DNA of 12,616 nt from Rhizosphaericola sp047606825 (GCA_047606825.1 JASGDY010000029.1:1-12616); one strand, 5' to 3'; positions 1 through 7,072 are shown, counted from the stretch's first letter. Numbers and translations are program-made. Notes: generated from the sequence alone by a model not told the origin.

Positions 1-178
1 GGAGGCTATGCGGAGAACGTAGTTTAACTCAATTCATTTCTTTATCTTTTTTACGTCGCTGGCGCACGCGTGTCGCGTGTGCTTTAACATGCTGCGGCAC
101 ACGCGACACGCGTGCGCCAGCGACGTAAAAAAGATAAAGAAATGAATTGAGTTAAACTACGTTCTCCGCATAGCCTCC
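1..178. repeat. Perfect inverted repeat, 82-bp arms, 14-nt loop
   Basis: Positions 1-82 are the exact reverse complement of 97-178, with an unpaired centre at 83-96. I compared all 82 pairs and found no mismatch. The inner part of each arm is GC-rich (it contains the heptamer CGCGTGT twice in a row), and the outer part is AT-rich. The arm starts at the first base of the window, so it may be longer than seen. It lies just downstream of the end of the oxidoreductase gene at 206. It does not look like a terminator: the GC-rich core is preceded by T and followed by A on either strand, the reverse of the usual order. It may be a fold-back assembly or amplification artefact at a contig edge, or a real cruciform-forming or transcribed hairpin element. 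Confidence 0.95.
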
Positions 179-205
179 TGCAGGGGAAACGTACAATCTT
201 CTAAT

Positions 206-1267
206 CTATTTAGCCCGTCTGTATTGGTTCGGCCATGCAAGGTCTTCGTGTACTTCCTTTGCTGCGTGGAGCGGAAAATAAGGGTCGCGTAACAGTTCGC
301 GTGCCATGAATATCAGGTCCGCATCGCCGTTGACCAATATTGTTTCTGCTTGGGATGCGTTGGTGAGAAGTCCGACAGTGCCGACGGTTAGGTTGGTGTT
401 GCGTTTGATGAGCGTTGCGAACGGCAATTGGTAGCCTGCTCCGACGGGGATTTGGGCGTTGGGCGACGTGTCGCCTGTGGAGACGTCGATGACGTCGATA
501 GCTTTTTCTTCCAATAGTTTTGCTAGATGCAGGGATTCCTGTTCGTTCCAGCCGTTTTCCACCCAGTCGGTTGCCGATATGCGGACGAAAATCGGGAAAT
601 CCGTTGGCCAGACTTTTTGGATGGCATCCACGGTTTCCAGGAGGAAACGTGCCCTGTTTTCAAAACTGCCGCCGTATTGGTCGGTACGTTGGTTGCTCAA
701 CGGTGACAGAAACTCGTGGATCAGATAACCGTGTGCCGCGTGTATTTCCAGTACTTTGAAACCCGCTCTCAACGCCCGTTGTGCCGCAAGGGCAAAATCG
801 TTTTGGATACGTTTGATTTCTTCTATACTCAAGACGGTCGGTGTTGCGTAATTGTCCGAAAACGGGATTTCCGAAGGTGCGACAGGTGTCCAGCCACCGT
901 TTTCGACCGGGACTTTTCCGCTTCCTTTCCATTCTGGATAAGTGCTTGCTTTTCGTCCGGCATGGGCAATCTGGATGCCTGGCACCGCGCCGTTTTCCTC
1001 CAAGAACGTCGTGATGGTTTTCAGAAAATCGACGTGTTCCTCTTTGTATATCCCCAAGTCATCCGGCGAAATCCGCCCTTCCGGAGACACGGCAATCGCT
1101 TCGGTAAAGACAAGTCCGGCACCACCCACCGCACGCGAACCAAGATGCACCAGATGCCAGTTGTTGGCAAAACCGTCGACAGCGGAATATTGGCACATGG
1201 GGGAAACGACGATGCGGTTGCGTAACTCGATGGATTTTATCTTGAGTGGGGAAAATAATTTTGACAT
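206..1267 (-). CDS. namA: NADH:flavin oxidoreductase / ene-reductase, Old Yellow Enzyme family (YqjM/NamA type)
   Basis: Predicted FMN-dependent TIM-barrel enzyme of 353 aa that uses NAD(P)H to reduce activated C=C bonds (enals, enones, nitro compounds) in the cytosol. Visible family marks are the N-terminal FSPLKI and RNRIVVSPMCQYS with Cys25 and Tyr27 (YqjM-class redox-tuning Cys and active-site Tyr), the substrate pair His176/His179 with Tyr181 in HAAHGYL, Arg229 in FVRIS, the phosphate-binding end MARELLRDPYFP, and a C-terminal QYRRA where Arg350 fits the inter-subunit arginine finger of this class. I chose the ATG at 1267 because FSPLKI follows it at once; a TTG 17 codons upstream would add residues unlike the family. 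No Shine-Dalgarno is seen. It is divergent from panD. The physiological substrate is unknown, so the symbol marks the family only. Confidence 0.92.
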   Translation of the reverse strand: MSKLFSPLKIKSIELRNRIVVSPMCQYSAVDGFANNWHLVHLGSRAVGGAGLVFTEAIAVSPEGRISPDDLGIYKEEHVDFLKTITTFLEENGAVPGIQIAHAGRKASTYPEWKGSGKVPVENGGWTPVAPSEIPFSDNYATPTVLSIEEIKRIQNDFALAAQRALRAGFKVLEIHAAHGYLIHEFLSPLSNQRTDQYGGSFENRARFLLETVDAIQKVWPTDFPIFVRISATDWVENGWNEQESLHLAKLLEEKAIDVIDVSTGDTSPNAQIPVGAGYQLPFATLIKRNTNLTVGTVGLLTNASQAETILVNGDADLIFMARELLRDPYFPLHAAKEVHEDLAWPNQYRRAK

Positions 1268-1286
1268 AGATACGTTTTTTGGAAAC

Positions 1287-1300
1287 AATGTTACAACATT
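1287..1300. promoter_or_regulatory. Palindrome upstream of the ene-reductase gene, candidate operator
   Basis: AATGTT-AC-AACATT is a perfect dyad 19 nt upstream of the ene-reductase ATG, in the spacer shared with panD. A near copy of its left half, CAATGTAAC at 1316-1324, matches CAATGTTAC (1286-1294) at 8 of 9 bases, offset by 30 nt or about three helical turns. This arrangement fits a dimeric repressor site. Ene-reductase genes in other bacteria are often under TetR or HxlR/MarR repressors. No regulator gene is in the window, so this is only a candidate. Confidence 0.35.
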
Positions 1301-1364
1301 AATCGGGATTGGAGGCAATGTAACCGTGTATATTTATTTAACGCAACGATAAACCATTGCCGAC

Positions 1365-1393
1365 TTGCACACCATCAAAAAACACTAACTTTG
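1365..1393 (+). promoter_or_regulatory. Bacteroidota-type promoter for panD
   Basis: TTG at 1365-1367, an 18-nt spacer, then TAACTTTG at 1386-1393 matches the Bacteroidota consensus (TTG at -33, TAnnTTTG at -7). Only 8 nt separate the -7 box from the panD ATG at 1402, so the expected transcript has a leader of a few nucleotides at most. Confidence 0.65.
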
Positions 1394-1401
1394 CGCCCGC
1401 T

Positions 1402-1749
1402 ATGCAGATACAGGTGTTAAAATCGAAGATACACAGGGTCGCCATTACGGAAGCTGACCTGAACTATGTCGGCAGTCTTACGCTGGACGAGGATCTGATG
1501 GATGCCGCCAATATGATTGAGGGCGAAAAAATCCAAATCGTCAACGTCAACAACGGCGAGCGTATTGAAACCTACCTGATCAAGGGCAAAAGAGGTAGTG
1601 GAACGGTATGTCTCAACGGACCGGCGGCACGTAGAGGTGCCGTTGGTGACATCATTGTCATTATTTCCTATGCATTGATGGATTTCGAGGAAGCCAAAAG
1701 TTTCCGGCCTTGGGTGGTTTTTCCGAAAGAAACGACGAACAGGCTCTGA
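1402..1749 (+). CDS. panD: Aspartate 1-decarboxylase (pyruvoyl-dependent)
   Basis: Makes beta-alanine from L-aspartate for pantothenate and coenzyme A synthesis; cytosolic homotetramer. The 115-aa length is typical. The protein is made as a pro-enzyme that cuts itself between Gly24 and Ser25 to form the pyruvoyl cofactor, and the cleavage site YVGS falls exactly there (G24-S25). Also in register with the E. coli enzyme are Lys9, His11, Arg54, Thr57, Tyr58 and the NGPAAR stretch at 72-77. The start MQIQVLKSKIHR is at 1402; an earlier in-frame start at 1357 would overlap the predicted promoter and push Gly24-Ser25 out of register. It is followed by a strong terminator, so it is probably transcribed alone. 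panB and panC are not in the window. All catalytic residues are intact. Confidence 0.97.
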   Translation: MQIQVLKSKIHRVAITEADLNYVGSLTLDEDLMDAANMIEGEKIQIVNVNNGERIETYLIKGKRGSGTVCLNGPAARRGAVGDIIVIISYALMDFEEAKSFRPWVVFPKETTNRL

Positions 1750-1775
1750 TTTTTTAGTTTATGTCAAATATTTGC

Positions 1776-1816
1776 AAACTGCAATTCTTCATTTTCGGGG
1801 AATTGCAGTTTTTTTT
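1776..1816 (+). terminator. Rho-independent terminator of panD
   Basis: A perfect 12-bp stem pairs aaactgcaattc (1776-1787) with gaattgcagttt (1800-1811) around a 12-nt loop, and a run of T extends through 1816. It begins 26 nt after the panD stop. Confidence 0.85.
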
Positions 1817-1921
1817 GGTGGTGCGCTTAAATATTCCCACCTTTCGTTCGCAATATCGAACTGATTCGCTTCTTTTTTAGTGTCCGATTTTGTCAGCCGT
1901 TCTTTAACAATAAATTAATAA

Positions 1922-2413
1922 ATGAATAATACAGCATTTCCCCAATCCAAAATATACACGGTTCGTCAGATAGGCTTTCTACGCGCCATCTGGCGACTCC
2001 AAGGCAAAAAGATAGCGTTTACCAATGGTTGTTTTGATATCTTGCATATTGGGCATATTGCTTCGCTGTCCCAGGCCGCGGAACATGCCGATGTGCTCAT
2101 CGTGGGCATTAACTCCGACAACAGTACCAAGCGACTTAAAGGGGCTGGTCGTCCGATCAACGGACAAGACGAACGGGCTTTGATGTTGGCCAACCTGCTT
2201 ATTGTCGATGGTGTGGTTATTTTTGATGAAGACACTCCTTTGGAGCTTATCAAGACTGTGCAGCCCGACGTGCTTGTCAAGGGCGGCGACTACGCCATTG
2301 ACCAGATTGTGGGTGCCAGGGAAGTGCAGTCCTGGGGCGGAGAGGTCATCATCAACGACTTGGTTCCAGGCGTCTCCACGACCGGCCTTGCCCATAAGAT
2401 ACAGCATTTGTGA
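1922..2413 (+). CDS. rfaE2: D-glycero-beta-D-manno-heptose 1-phosphate adenylyltransferase (RfaE2 / HldE C-terminal type)
   Basis: Nucleotidyltransferase of 163 aa that joins ATP and heptose 1-phosphate to give ADP-heptose, the donor for the LPS inner core. It corresponds to the C-terminal half of E. coli HldE as a free-standing protein. Seen in order: the N-terminal FTNGCFDILHIGH with the HxGH adenylyl-transfer signature at 42-45, VGINSDNSTKRLKG (about 61-74), the RPINGQDER segment at 77-85, KGGDY at 120-124, and the C-terminal VSTT at 151-154, in the place of the family's (I/V)S(S/T)T motif. The length fits the monofunctional form. The ATG at 1922 follows an A/T-rich leader without Shine-Dalgarno. 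The matching kinase half (HldA) and the epimerase are not nearby. Related glycerol-3-phosphate cytidylyltransferases share HxGH, but KGGDY and the C-terminal motif favour RfaE2. Confidence 0.92.
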   Translation: MNNTAFPQSKIYTVRQIGFLRAIWRLQGKKIAFTNGCFDILHIGHIASLSQAAEHADVLIVGINSDNSTKRLKGAGRPINGQDERALMLANLLIVDGVVIFDEDTPLELIKTVQPDVLVKGGDYAIDQIVGAREVQSWGGEVIINDLVPGVSTTGLAHKIQHL

Positions 2414-2536
2414 TGGCTTCCATGCTCTTTATTTTACTGTTAAATGCATTTTTTTTCTCTTTTTGTTTCCGTACTTTGTATGGTCAAGGTTTTCCAAAAG
2501 GAGAGGAGATTAGGAGCATAAAATAAAAATAAAGGA

Positions 2537-4618
2537 ATGAAAAAAGAAAGTAGCCTAATACCACGAGATATTAGCTGGCTTAGTTTTAATGCACGTGTAC
2601 TACAAGAAGCTAACGATCCCAACGTCCCATTGATTCAGCGTATCCATTTTTTGGGAATATTTTCCAACAACATGGACGAGTTTTTCCGTGTGCGCGTAGC
2701 CGCATTGCGACGTATGGTGGAACTGAAGGGGAAAAAAGTCAATTTCCATTTTGAGGTCAATCCGCAAAAAATACTGGACGAAATCAACCAGATTGTCCTG
2801 CACCAGCAAAACGAATTTGACCGCATCTGGAACATTGTCCAGAAAAGCATGGCAAAGGAAAACGTTTTTCTCGTGGACGATACGCACTTGACAGGAAAGC
2901 AGCAAGCTTTTGTACGTCAATATTTTGAAAAGGAAGTCGAGTCCAGCATCATACCACTATTGGTGGAGAACATTCCAACCTTTCCCTACCTGCGCGAGAA
3001 AAGCCTGTTCCTCGGCGTGGTCATGAGCCGTTCCGACGCGGCGTATTCGCAGAAATTTGCCGTTATCGAAGTGCCTAGCCGTATCGTCGGTCGTTTCAAG
3101 GAGCTGCCCACCGATGATCCCAATGTCCACCAGATTATCTTGCTCGAAGATGTCATCAAATATAACCTGCCGCATATATTTTCCTATTTTGGGTTTGACC
3201 GTTTCGACACGCATGTATTTAAGGTGACGAAAGACGCGGAGTTTGACATTGACAACGACATCTCTACGACGCTGGTCCAGAAAATCGAGAAAGGACTCAA
3301 AAACCGTAGAAAAGGAAAAACGGTACGGTTTGTCTACGACAAGGCGATGAACCCGATATTGCTGGAATATTTATTGAACCGCTTGGACATAAGCCGTAAA
3401 GATGTACTCATTCCCGGCGGTACGATCCATAATTTTCGGCATTTCATGGATTTCCCTGATGTGTTTGCACCGTCGGACAAGTCGATTGTACAGCCGTCGT
3501 TCATACACCCAAGGTTCAAGGGCAAGCTGCGCGTGACCGATGTCGTTTTGAAAGAGGATGTCCTGCTTTCATTTCCCTACCATTCTTTTGTTTCGGTGAT
3601 TGACTTGTTGCGCGAGGCGGCAATGGATCCCGATGTGCAAAGTATCAAGATCACCGCTTATCGTCTGGCACCCAACTCCAAGATTGTCAATGCGTTGATT
3701 AATGCCATCCGCAATGGTAAGCAGGTAACGGTCATGCTGGAGCTACGCGCACGCTTTGACGAGGAGGCCAATCTGGCATGGAAACAGGTGCTGGAACTGG
3801 AAGGTGTAAAAGTACTTTTGGGCGTTCCTAACATGAAGGTCCACGGCAAGGTCTGCGTCATCAAGAAGCGTATCCACAACAAGACCATACAATACGGTTT
3901 TGTCAGTACCGGCAACCTCAACGAAAAAACGGCACGTTTCTACTGCGATGAATGCCTGATGACTGCCAACCGCAACGTGATGGCTGACATCAACCGTATT
4001 TTCAGGTATCTCGAAGACCCTAAACTTCTCAACCGCAAATATCTCGCAGCATGCAAAACGCTGCTCGTCTGCCCGACCAATATGCGTGATGTATTTATTT
4101 CATTGATAGACAAGGAGATAAAAGCGGCAAAAGCCAAAAAGAAAGCTAAAATAACCGTCAAGGCCAACTCGTTGAGCGACGAGATCCTTATAGATAAACT
4201 GTACGAAGCGGCATACGCCGGCGTCGAGATTCAGCTTATCGTTCGTGGCATCTTCTGCGCCGAGTCTGAAAACAAAAAATTTAAGGCACCGATGCGCGCC
4301 ATCAGTATCGTCGACCAATATCTGGAACACGCCCGTATCCTTATCTTCCATAACGGCGGCAATGAAAAAATCTATATATCCTCCGCGGACTGGATGGTAC
4401 GCAACCTTGACCATCGGGTGGAAGTCGCTGTGCCCATCCTCAAGGAAAAACTGAAAAAGGAAATCAAGGAAATCATCTCCATACAGTTGCAGGACAACAT
4501 AAAAGCACGTATATTGGACAACGAACTATCCAACAGGTATGTGCCCTTAGTAAAGGGCGCCGCGCCTGTTCGTTCGCAAGTCGAGATTTATAATTTTTTG
4601 GCAAAAACAAATAACTGA
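2537..4618 (+). CDS. ppk1: Polyphosphate kinase 1
   Basis: Reversibly builds inorganic polyphosphate from ATP through a phosphohistidine intermediate. The 693-aa length is normal. N-terminal domain: RDISWLSFNARVLQEA and LGIFSNNMDEFFRVRVA, with the conserved Asn44/Asn45. Head domain: about 110-310. C1 domain: SFPYHSFVSVIDLLREAAMD (345-364), then MKVHGKV with His436 as the expected phosphorylated residue, then STGNLNEKTARFYCD. C2 domain: LIVRGIFC, YLEHARI with His598 (probable partner of E. coli His592) and ISSADWMVRNLDHRVEVAVP. The start at 2537 (MKKESSLIPRDISW) fits the family, and the leader reads AAAGGA directly against the ATG. Three GGAG words at 2500-2516 are too far upstream to act as its ribosome site. 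The exopolyphosphatase gene follows after 8 nt, almost certainly in the same operon. Confidence 0.97.
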   Translation: MKKESSLIPRDISWLSFNARVLQEANDPNVPLIQRIHFLGIFSNNMDEFFRVRVAALRRMVELKGKKVNFHFEVNPQKILDEINQIVLHQQNEFDRIWNIVQKSMAKENVFLVDDTHLTGKQQAFVRQYFEKEVESSIIPLLVENIPTFPYLREKSLFLGVVMSRSDAAYSQKFAVIEVPSRIVGRFKELPTDDPNVHQIILLEDVIKYNLPHIFSYFGFDRFDTHVFKVTKDAEFDIDNDISTTLVQKIEKGLKNRRKGKTVRFVYDKAMNPILLEYLLNRLDISRKDVLIPGGTIHNFRHFMDFPDVFAPSDKSIVQPSFIHPRFKGKLRVTDVVLKEDVLLSFPYHSFVSVIDLLREAAMDPDVQSIKITAYRLAPNSKIVNALINAIRNGKQVTVMLELRARFDEEANLAWKQVLELEGVKVLLGVPNMKVHGKVCVIKKRIHNKTIQYGFVSTGNLNEKTARFYCDECLMTANRNVMADINRIFRYLEDPKLLNRKYLAACKTLLVCPTNMRDVFISLIDKEIKAAKAKKKAKITVKANSLSDEILIDKLYEAAYAGVEIQLIVRGIFCAESENKKFKAPMRAISIVDQYLEHARILIFHNGGNEKIYISSADWMVRNLDHRVEVAVPILKEKLKKEIKEIISIQLQDNIKARILDNELSNRYVPLVKGAAPVRSQVEIYNFLAKTNN

Positions 4619-4626
4619 ATAGCGCA

Positions 4627-5523
4627 TTGAAATTAGCAGCAATCGATATTGGAAGCAACGCCGCCCGCCTCTTGGTCGTCGAAGTGTTAAAGAATGAAAA
4701 CGAAGTTTCGTTCAACAAGCTCAACCTTGTACGCGTACCGTTGCGTCTGGGCATGGACGTATTTAAAAAAGGAGAAATCTCCCCCATGCGCGAAAAGATG
4801 ATACTGGAATCCATGCAGGCATTCCGTCATCTGCTGGAAGTGTATGAGGTGGAGCATTTCCGTGCGTGCGCGACCAGTGCGATGCGCGATGCCACAAACA
4901 GCAACCAAATACGCAAGGCTGTCAAGAAAAAAGCCAATATCGACATTGAAATCATCAGTGGTGACGAGGAAGCTTCTCTTGTTTTTGAAAACCATGTTGC
5001 GGAAACGCTCCTCACAGGAAAAGGTTATCTGTATATCGACGTTGGCGGCGGCAGTACGGAACTCAGTTTCATGGTCGATGGCAAACATATCTACCGCAAG
5101 TCGTTCAACATCGGCACGATTCGTCTGTTGCAAGGGCTTGTGTCACAAGCCGATTGGGACAATATGAAAGCGGCTGTCCTGCAACATGTCAAGTCGACTG
5201 GCCTTCCTGTCGTCGCTATTGGTTCGGGCGGCAACATCAACAAGGTCTTTTCCATCAGTAAGAAAAAAGACGGCAGCCCGTTGAGCCTTTATCTTTTAAA
5301 TGAATATTTGAAAAAAATGTCCGCGCTCAGCATTGATGAACGCATGCGTCAATACAATTTTAAGACAGACCGCGCGGACGTAATTGTCCCGGCATTGCGG
5401 ATTTATGTGCAGGTAATGCATTGGGCTGGTATCAAGGAAATATTGGTTCCCAAAATCGGTGTTGCCGACGGACTTGTGCATCGGTTGTACGAGCGGTTGG
5501 CTGCGCAGGGGCTTATTGCTTAG
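4627..5523 (+). CDS. ppx: Exopolyphosphatase, Ppx/GppA family (short form)
   Basis: Removes phosphate from polyphosphate ends, or possibly acts on pppGpp; the two activities cannot be separated by sequence alone. Actin/Hsp70-like ATPase fold: phosphate-1 AAIDIGSNAARLL (4-16), TSAMRDAT (83-90), ISGDEEA (110-116) containing the probable catalytic Glu, the phosphate-2 loop YIDVGGGSTELS (136-147), AIGSGGNINK (197-206), and the C-terminal IGVADGLVHRLY. At 298 aa it contains only this two-lobed core and lacks the C-terminal HD-like domain of the roughly 500-aa enterobacterial enzymes, as in many Bacteroidota. The start is a TTG at 4627: no in-frame ATG exists between the stop at 4612 and the conserved KLAAIDIGSN, and a CTG at 4615 is the only other option. 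Lying 8 nt behind ppk1, it suggests a shared operon for balanced polyphosphate turnover. Confidence 0.93.
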   Translation: MKLAAIDIGSNAARLLVVEVLKNENEVSFNKLNLVRVPLRLGMDVFKKGEISPMREKMILESMQAFRHLLEVYEVEHFRACATSAMRDATNSNQIRKAVKKKANIDIEIISGDEEASLVFENHVAETLLTGKGYLYIDVGGGSTELSFMVDGKHIYRKSFNIGTIRLLQGLVSQADWDNMKAAVLQHVKSTGLPVVAIGSGGNINKVFSISKKKDGSPLSLYLLNEYLKKMSALSIDERMRQYNFKTDRADVIVPALRIYVQVMHWAGIKEILVPKIGVADGLVHRLYERLAAQGLIA

Positions 5524-5947
5524 TTCCGGCAGGCACTTCCTCCAGCATGACGCGTGTCAATCCTCGGTAGATAAAACCTAATGCCGAAGCTCCGGTACGC
5601 GTAAGGTCAACGACGCGTCCGCGGTCAGCCATACGCTGGTGCATGCGGTCGTTGATACGCACGACGATGCTTTTGTTGTTGGAAAGGTTGGTGACGCGCA
5701 CCCAAGTGTTCAGTTTGTAAAAATTGCTGGCTGCGGTCATTTTGGCGTGGTCGAAATATTCGCCTGTCGAGGTTTCGCTACCTTGCAGGCTCTTGCTGTA
5801 AAAACTGGCGACACCGTAGACGATTTTGCCGTGTGCCTCCGTTGCAGCTTTGACGGTTGCCTTTTTCTGCGCGTACAACTGTTGGCCCGTCATCAGGAAA
5901 ATGCCGTTCAGTAGCAGGAAACTTATATGGAAAAACAATCTCCTCAT
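5513..5947 (-). CDS. rlpA: RlpA-like septal ring lytic transglycosylase family protein
   Basis: Small secreted double-psi beta-barrel protein of 144 aa. Residues 1-26 form a signal peptide (MRRLFFHISFLLLN..., probable cleavage after LYA). The barrel runs from GVASFYSKSLQGSETSTGEYFD (45-66) through MTAAS, LNTWVRVTNLSNNKSIVVRINDR (79-101) and GRVVDLTRTGASALGF to GLTRVMLEEV. The acidic residues in TGEYFD and RINDR lie where RlpA enzymes keep their conserved acids, so activity on peptidoglycan glycan strands denuded of stem peptides is plausible. There is no SPOR domain and no lipobox Cys, so septal targeting as in Pseudomonas cannot be assumed. Its stop overlaps the convergent ppx stop by 11 nt. 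It is divergent from a peptidoglycan dipeptidase gene 253 nt away, which suggests a shared cell-wall theme. Confidence 0.9.
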   Translation of the reverse strand: MRRLFFHISFLLLNGIFLMTGQQLYAQKKATVKAATEAHGKIVYGVASFYSKSLQGSETSTGEYFDHAKMTAASNFYKLNTWVRVTNLSNNKSIVVRINDRMHQRMADRGRVVDLTRTGASALGFIYRGLTRVMLEEVPAGTKQ

Positions 5948-6178
5948 TACAATGCGATTCGTGTGGCTATGTTGCTTTTTGCAATATATACGTTTCTCGT
6001 TTCATTAAAAAACACAACGCACCATGTTCTCCGCACCGTCTCCCCAAGAGGGCTTTGCGGCAATGAGCATGCACCATTTTATGCGGCGAGAGGTATAAGA
6101 CGTCTATTGTTAGCAAACAGTCTGCCATATAATGCCATTTTTACTTTTACCTTTTTATTTTTACTGTTTATAAATGGA

Positions 6179-6186
6179 TATTTTTG
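6179..6186 (+). promoter_or_regulatory. Candidate -7 box for the dipeptidase gene
   Basis: TATTTTTG matches TAnnTTTG and ends 14 nt before the ATG at 6201. No TTG sits at the usual distance upstream; the area is a T-rich tract (about 6148-6170). Weaker than the panD and lipoprotein promoters. The rest of the 253-nt divergent spacer (5948-6200) shows no other feature that I can support. Confidence 0.4.
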
Positions 6187-6200
6187 CAATATAGTAAAAA

Positions 6201-6863
6201 ATGAAAAGAATCCTCCTCCTCTTCTGTTTAGTCAATAGCTTCACAGCGTCCGTATTTGGACAAAAAGCATTGAAACCGATCCACTCCAAAACGGCATACC
6301 AACAGTTGCCCGATGCGAAAAAACTGGTGCTGTTGCAGGACAGCGTGCCCAACCTGAAATATCATCTGGTGTATGCCACCAAGGACAATTTTACCCATAC
6401 GCAGCTCTACCGCCATCCCAAAGTGCTGACGAGCAAACCCATGGCGAGTGCTTTGCGGAAGGCCGCACAAATCTTGGAGGCACAGGGCATCGGGTTGTTG
6501 ATATTTGACGCGTACCGTCCGTATTCCGTTTCCAAGAAGATGTGGACGCTGGTACAGGACGAACGTTATGTCGCCAATCCGGTGTATGGCAGCGACCACA
6601 ACCGAGGTGCAGCCATTGACCTAACCCTTTACGACCTCAAAACGGGAAAACCGTTGGAAATGCCTACTGGTTTTGACAATTTCACGGAGAAGGCGCATCT
6701 TTCCTATCAACCTGCATCCGCAGCCGTATTGGCCAACAGGAATCTTTTGCAAAATACGATGCATTCCGTTGGCCTGCGTCCTCTGCCGTCGGAATGGTGG
6801 CATTTTTCCCTGCCCAACAGTAAAGATTTTGAGGTGCTGGATTTGGATTTTGGGGAGTTTTAG
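6201..6863 (+). CDS. D-alanyl-D-alanine dipeptidase, VanX/DdpX family (peptidase M15D), secreted
   Basis: Zinc peptidase predicted to cut D-Ala-D-Ala. Residues 1-20 form a signal peptide (MKRILLLFCLVNSFTASVFG|QK), so it acts in the periplasm. The active-site set is complete: Arg106 in DAYRPYS (substrate carboxylate), the zinc ligands His133 and Asp140 in SDHNRGAAID, and Glu198 (general base) with the third ligand His201 in EWWHF. The GFDNFTEKAH segment (157-166) is also typical. At 220 aa it matches VanX-class enzymes plus a signal peptide. Neither a vanH/vanA set nor a dpp peptide transporter is next to it, so vancomycin resistance is not implied; peptidoglycan turnover or use of released dipeptide is more likely. 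It is divergent from rlpA. The family is clear; the in-cell role is inferred. Confidence 0.92.
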   Translation: MKRILLLFCLVNSFTASVFGQKALKPIHSKTAYQQLPDAKKLVLLQDSVPNLKYHLVYATKDNFTHTQLYRHPKVLTSKPMASALRKAAQILEAQGIGLLIFDAYRPYSVSKKMWTLVQDERYVANPVYGSDHNRGAAIDLTLYDLKTGKPLEMPTGFDNFTEKAHLSYQPASAAVLANRNLLQNTMHSVGLRPLPSEWWHFSLPNSKDFEVLDLDFGEF

Positions 6864-6912
6864 CGTCGCTGGATTGTTGTTTTTTAATCATTGTTGTTTG
6901 TTGTCAAATGTA

Positions 6913-6935
6913 TTTGTTTGATACTATCAAACAAA
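6913..6935. promoter_or_regulatory. 23-bp near-perfect dyad between the dipeptidase gene and radC
   Basis: TTTGTTTGATA (6913-6923) is repeated inverted as TATCAAACAAA (6925-6935) around a single C. It is 50 nt past the dipeptidase stop and about 170 nt before radC. No T-run follows directly, so it is a poor intrinsic terminator; the shape is that of a dimeric repressor site. Either role is possible. Confidence 0.5.
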
Positions 6936-7002
6936 GTTGTGGTTTTTGTAGATCAAAATTGCAGGCAACGGTAGCGCAGCGGCAAATAACGTAGGCCATC
7001 GA

Positions 7003-7024
7003 CAACCAGAATGAAGTCTGGTTG
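7003..7024 (+). other. Short hairpin upstream of radC
   Basis: CAACCAGA (7003-7010) pairs perfectly with TCTGGTTG (7017-7024) around ATGAAG. It lies about 50 nt upstream of the candidate radC -7 box, so it would be transcribed only from a promoter further upstream. No T-tract and no known riboswitch core are visible. Confidence 0.3.
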
Positions 7025-7072
7025 AAGAAAGAAATCGGAGTGAAGAGAGAAAAGTTTTCGGAAATAAAGATG

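Noticed and set aside
1..178. The long hairpin as a bidirectional transcription terminator
   Set aside because: The core is preceded by a T-run and followed by an A-run on both strands. An intrinsic terminator needs T after the stem. The stem is also far longer than needed.
716..1225. Long open frames opposite the ene-reductase gene, and similar ones opposite topA
   Set aside because: They are shadows of strongly supported genes, with no family likeness and Cys/Arg/Phe-rich composition typical of antisense frames.
1817..1840. Second small hairpin ggtgg...ccacc after the panD terminator
   Set aside because: Only 5 bp with a large loop; not distinguishable from chance.
2492..2498. TACTTTG as a ppk1 -7 box
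   Set aside because: It is one base short of TAnnTTTG, and aligning the TTTG leaves GT instead of TA. No good upstream TTG was settled on.
2500..2516. Triple GGAG as ribosome-binding sites for ppk1
   Set aside because: All three are about 20 nt or more upstream of the ATG, too far for normal initiation, and Bacteroidota rarely depend on such sites.
6864..6872. cgtcgctgg shared with the palindrome arm at 54-62
   Set aside because: Nine bases only, with flanks that do not match; expected by chance.
6961..7025. tRNA-like phrase ggtagcgcagcgg
   Set aside because: No acceptor stem, anticodon arm or TTCGA loop can be laid out around it.
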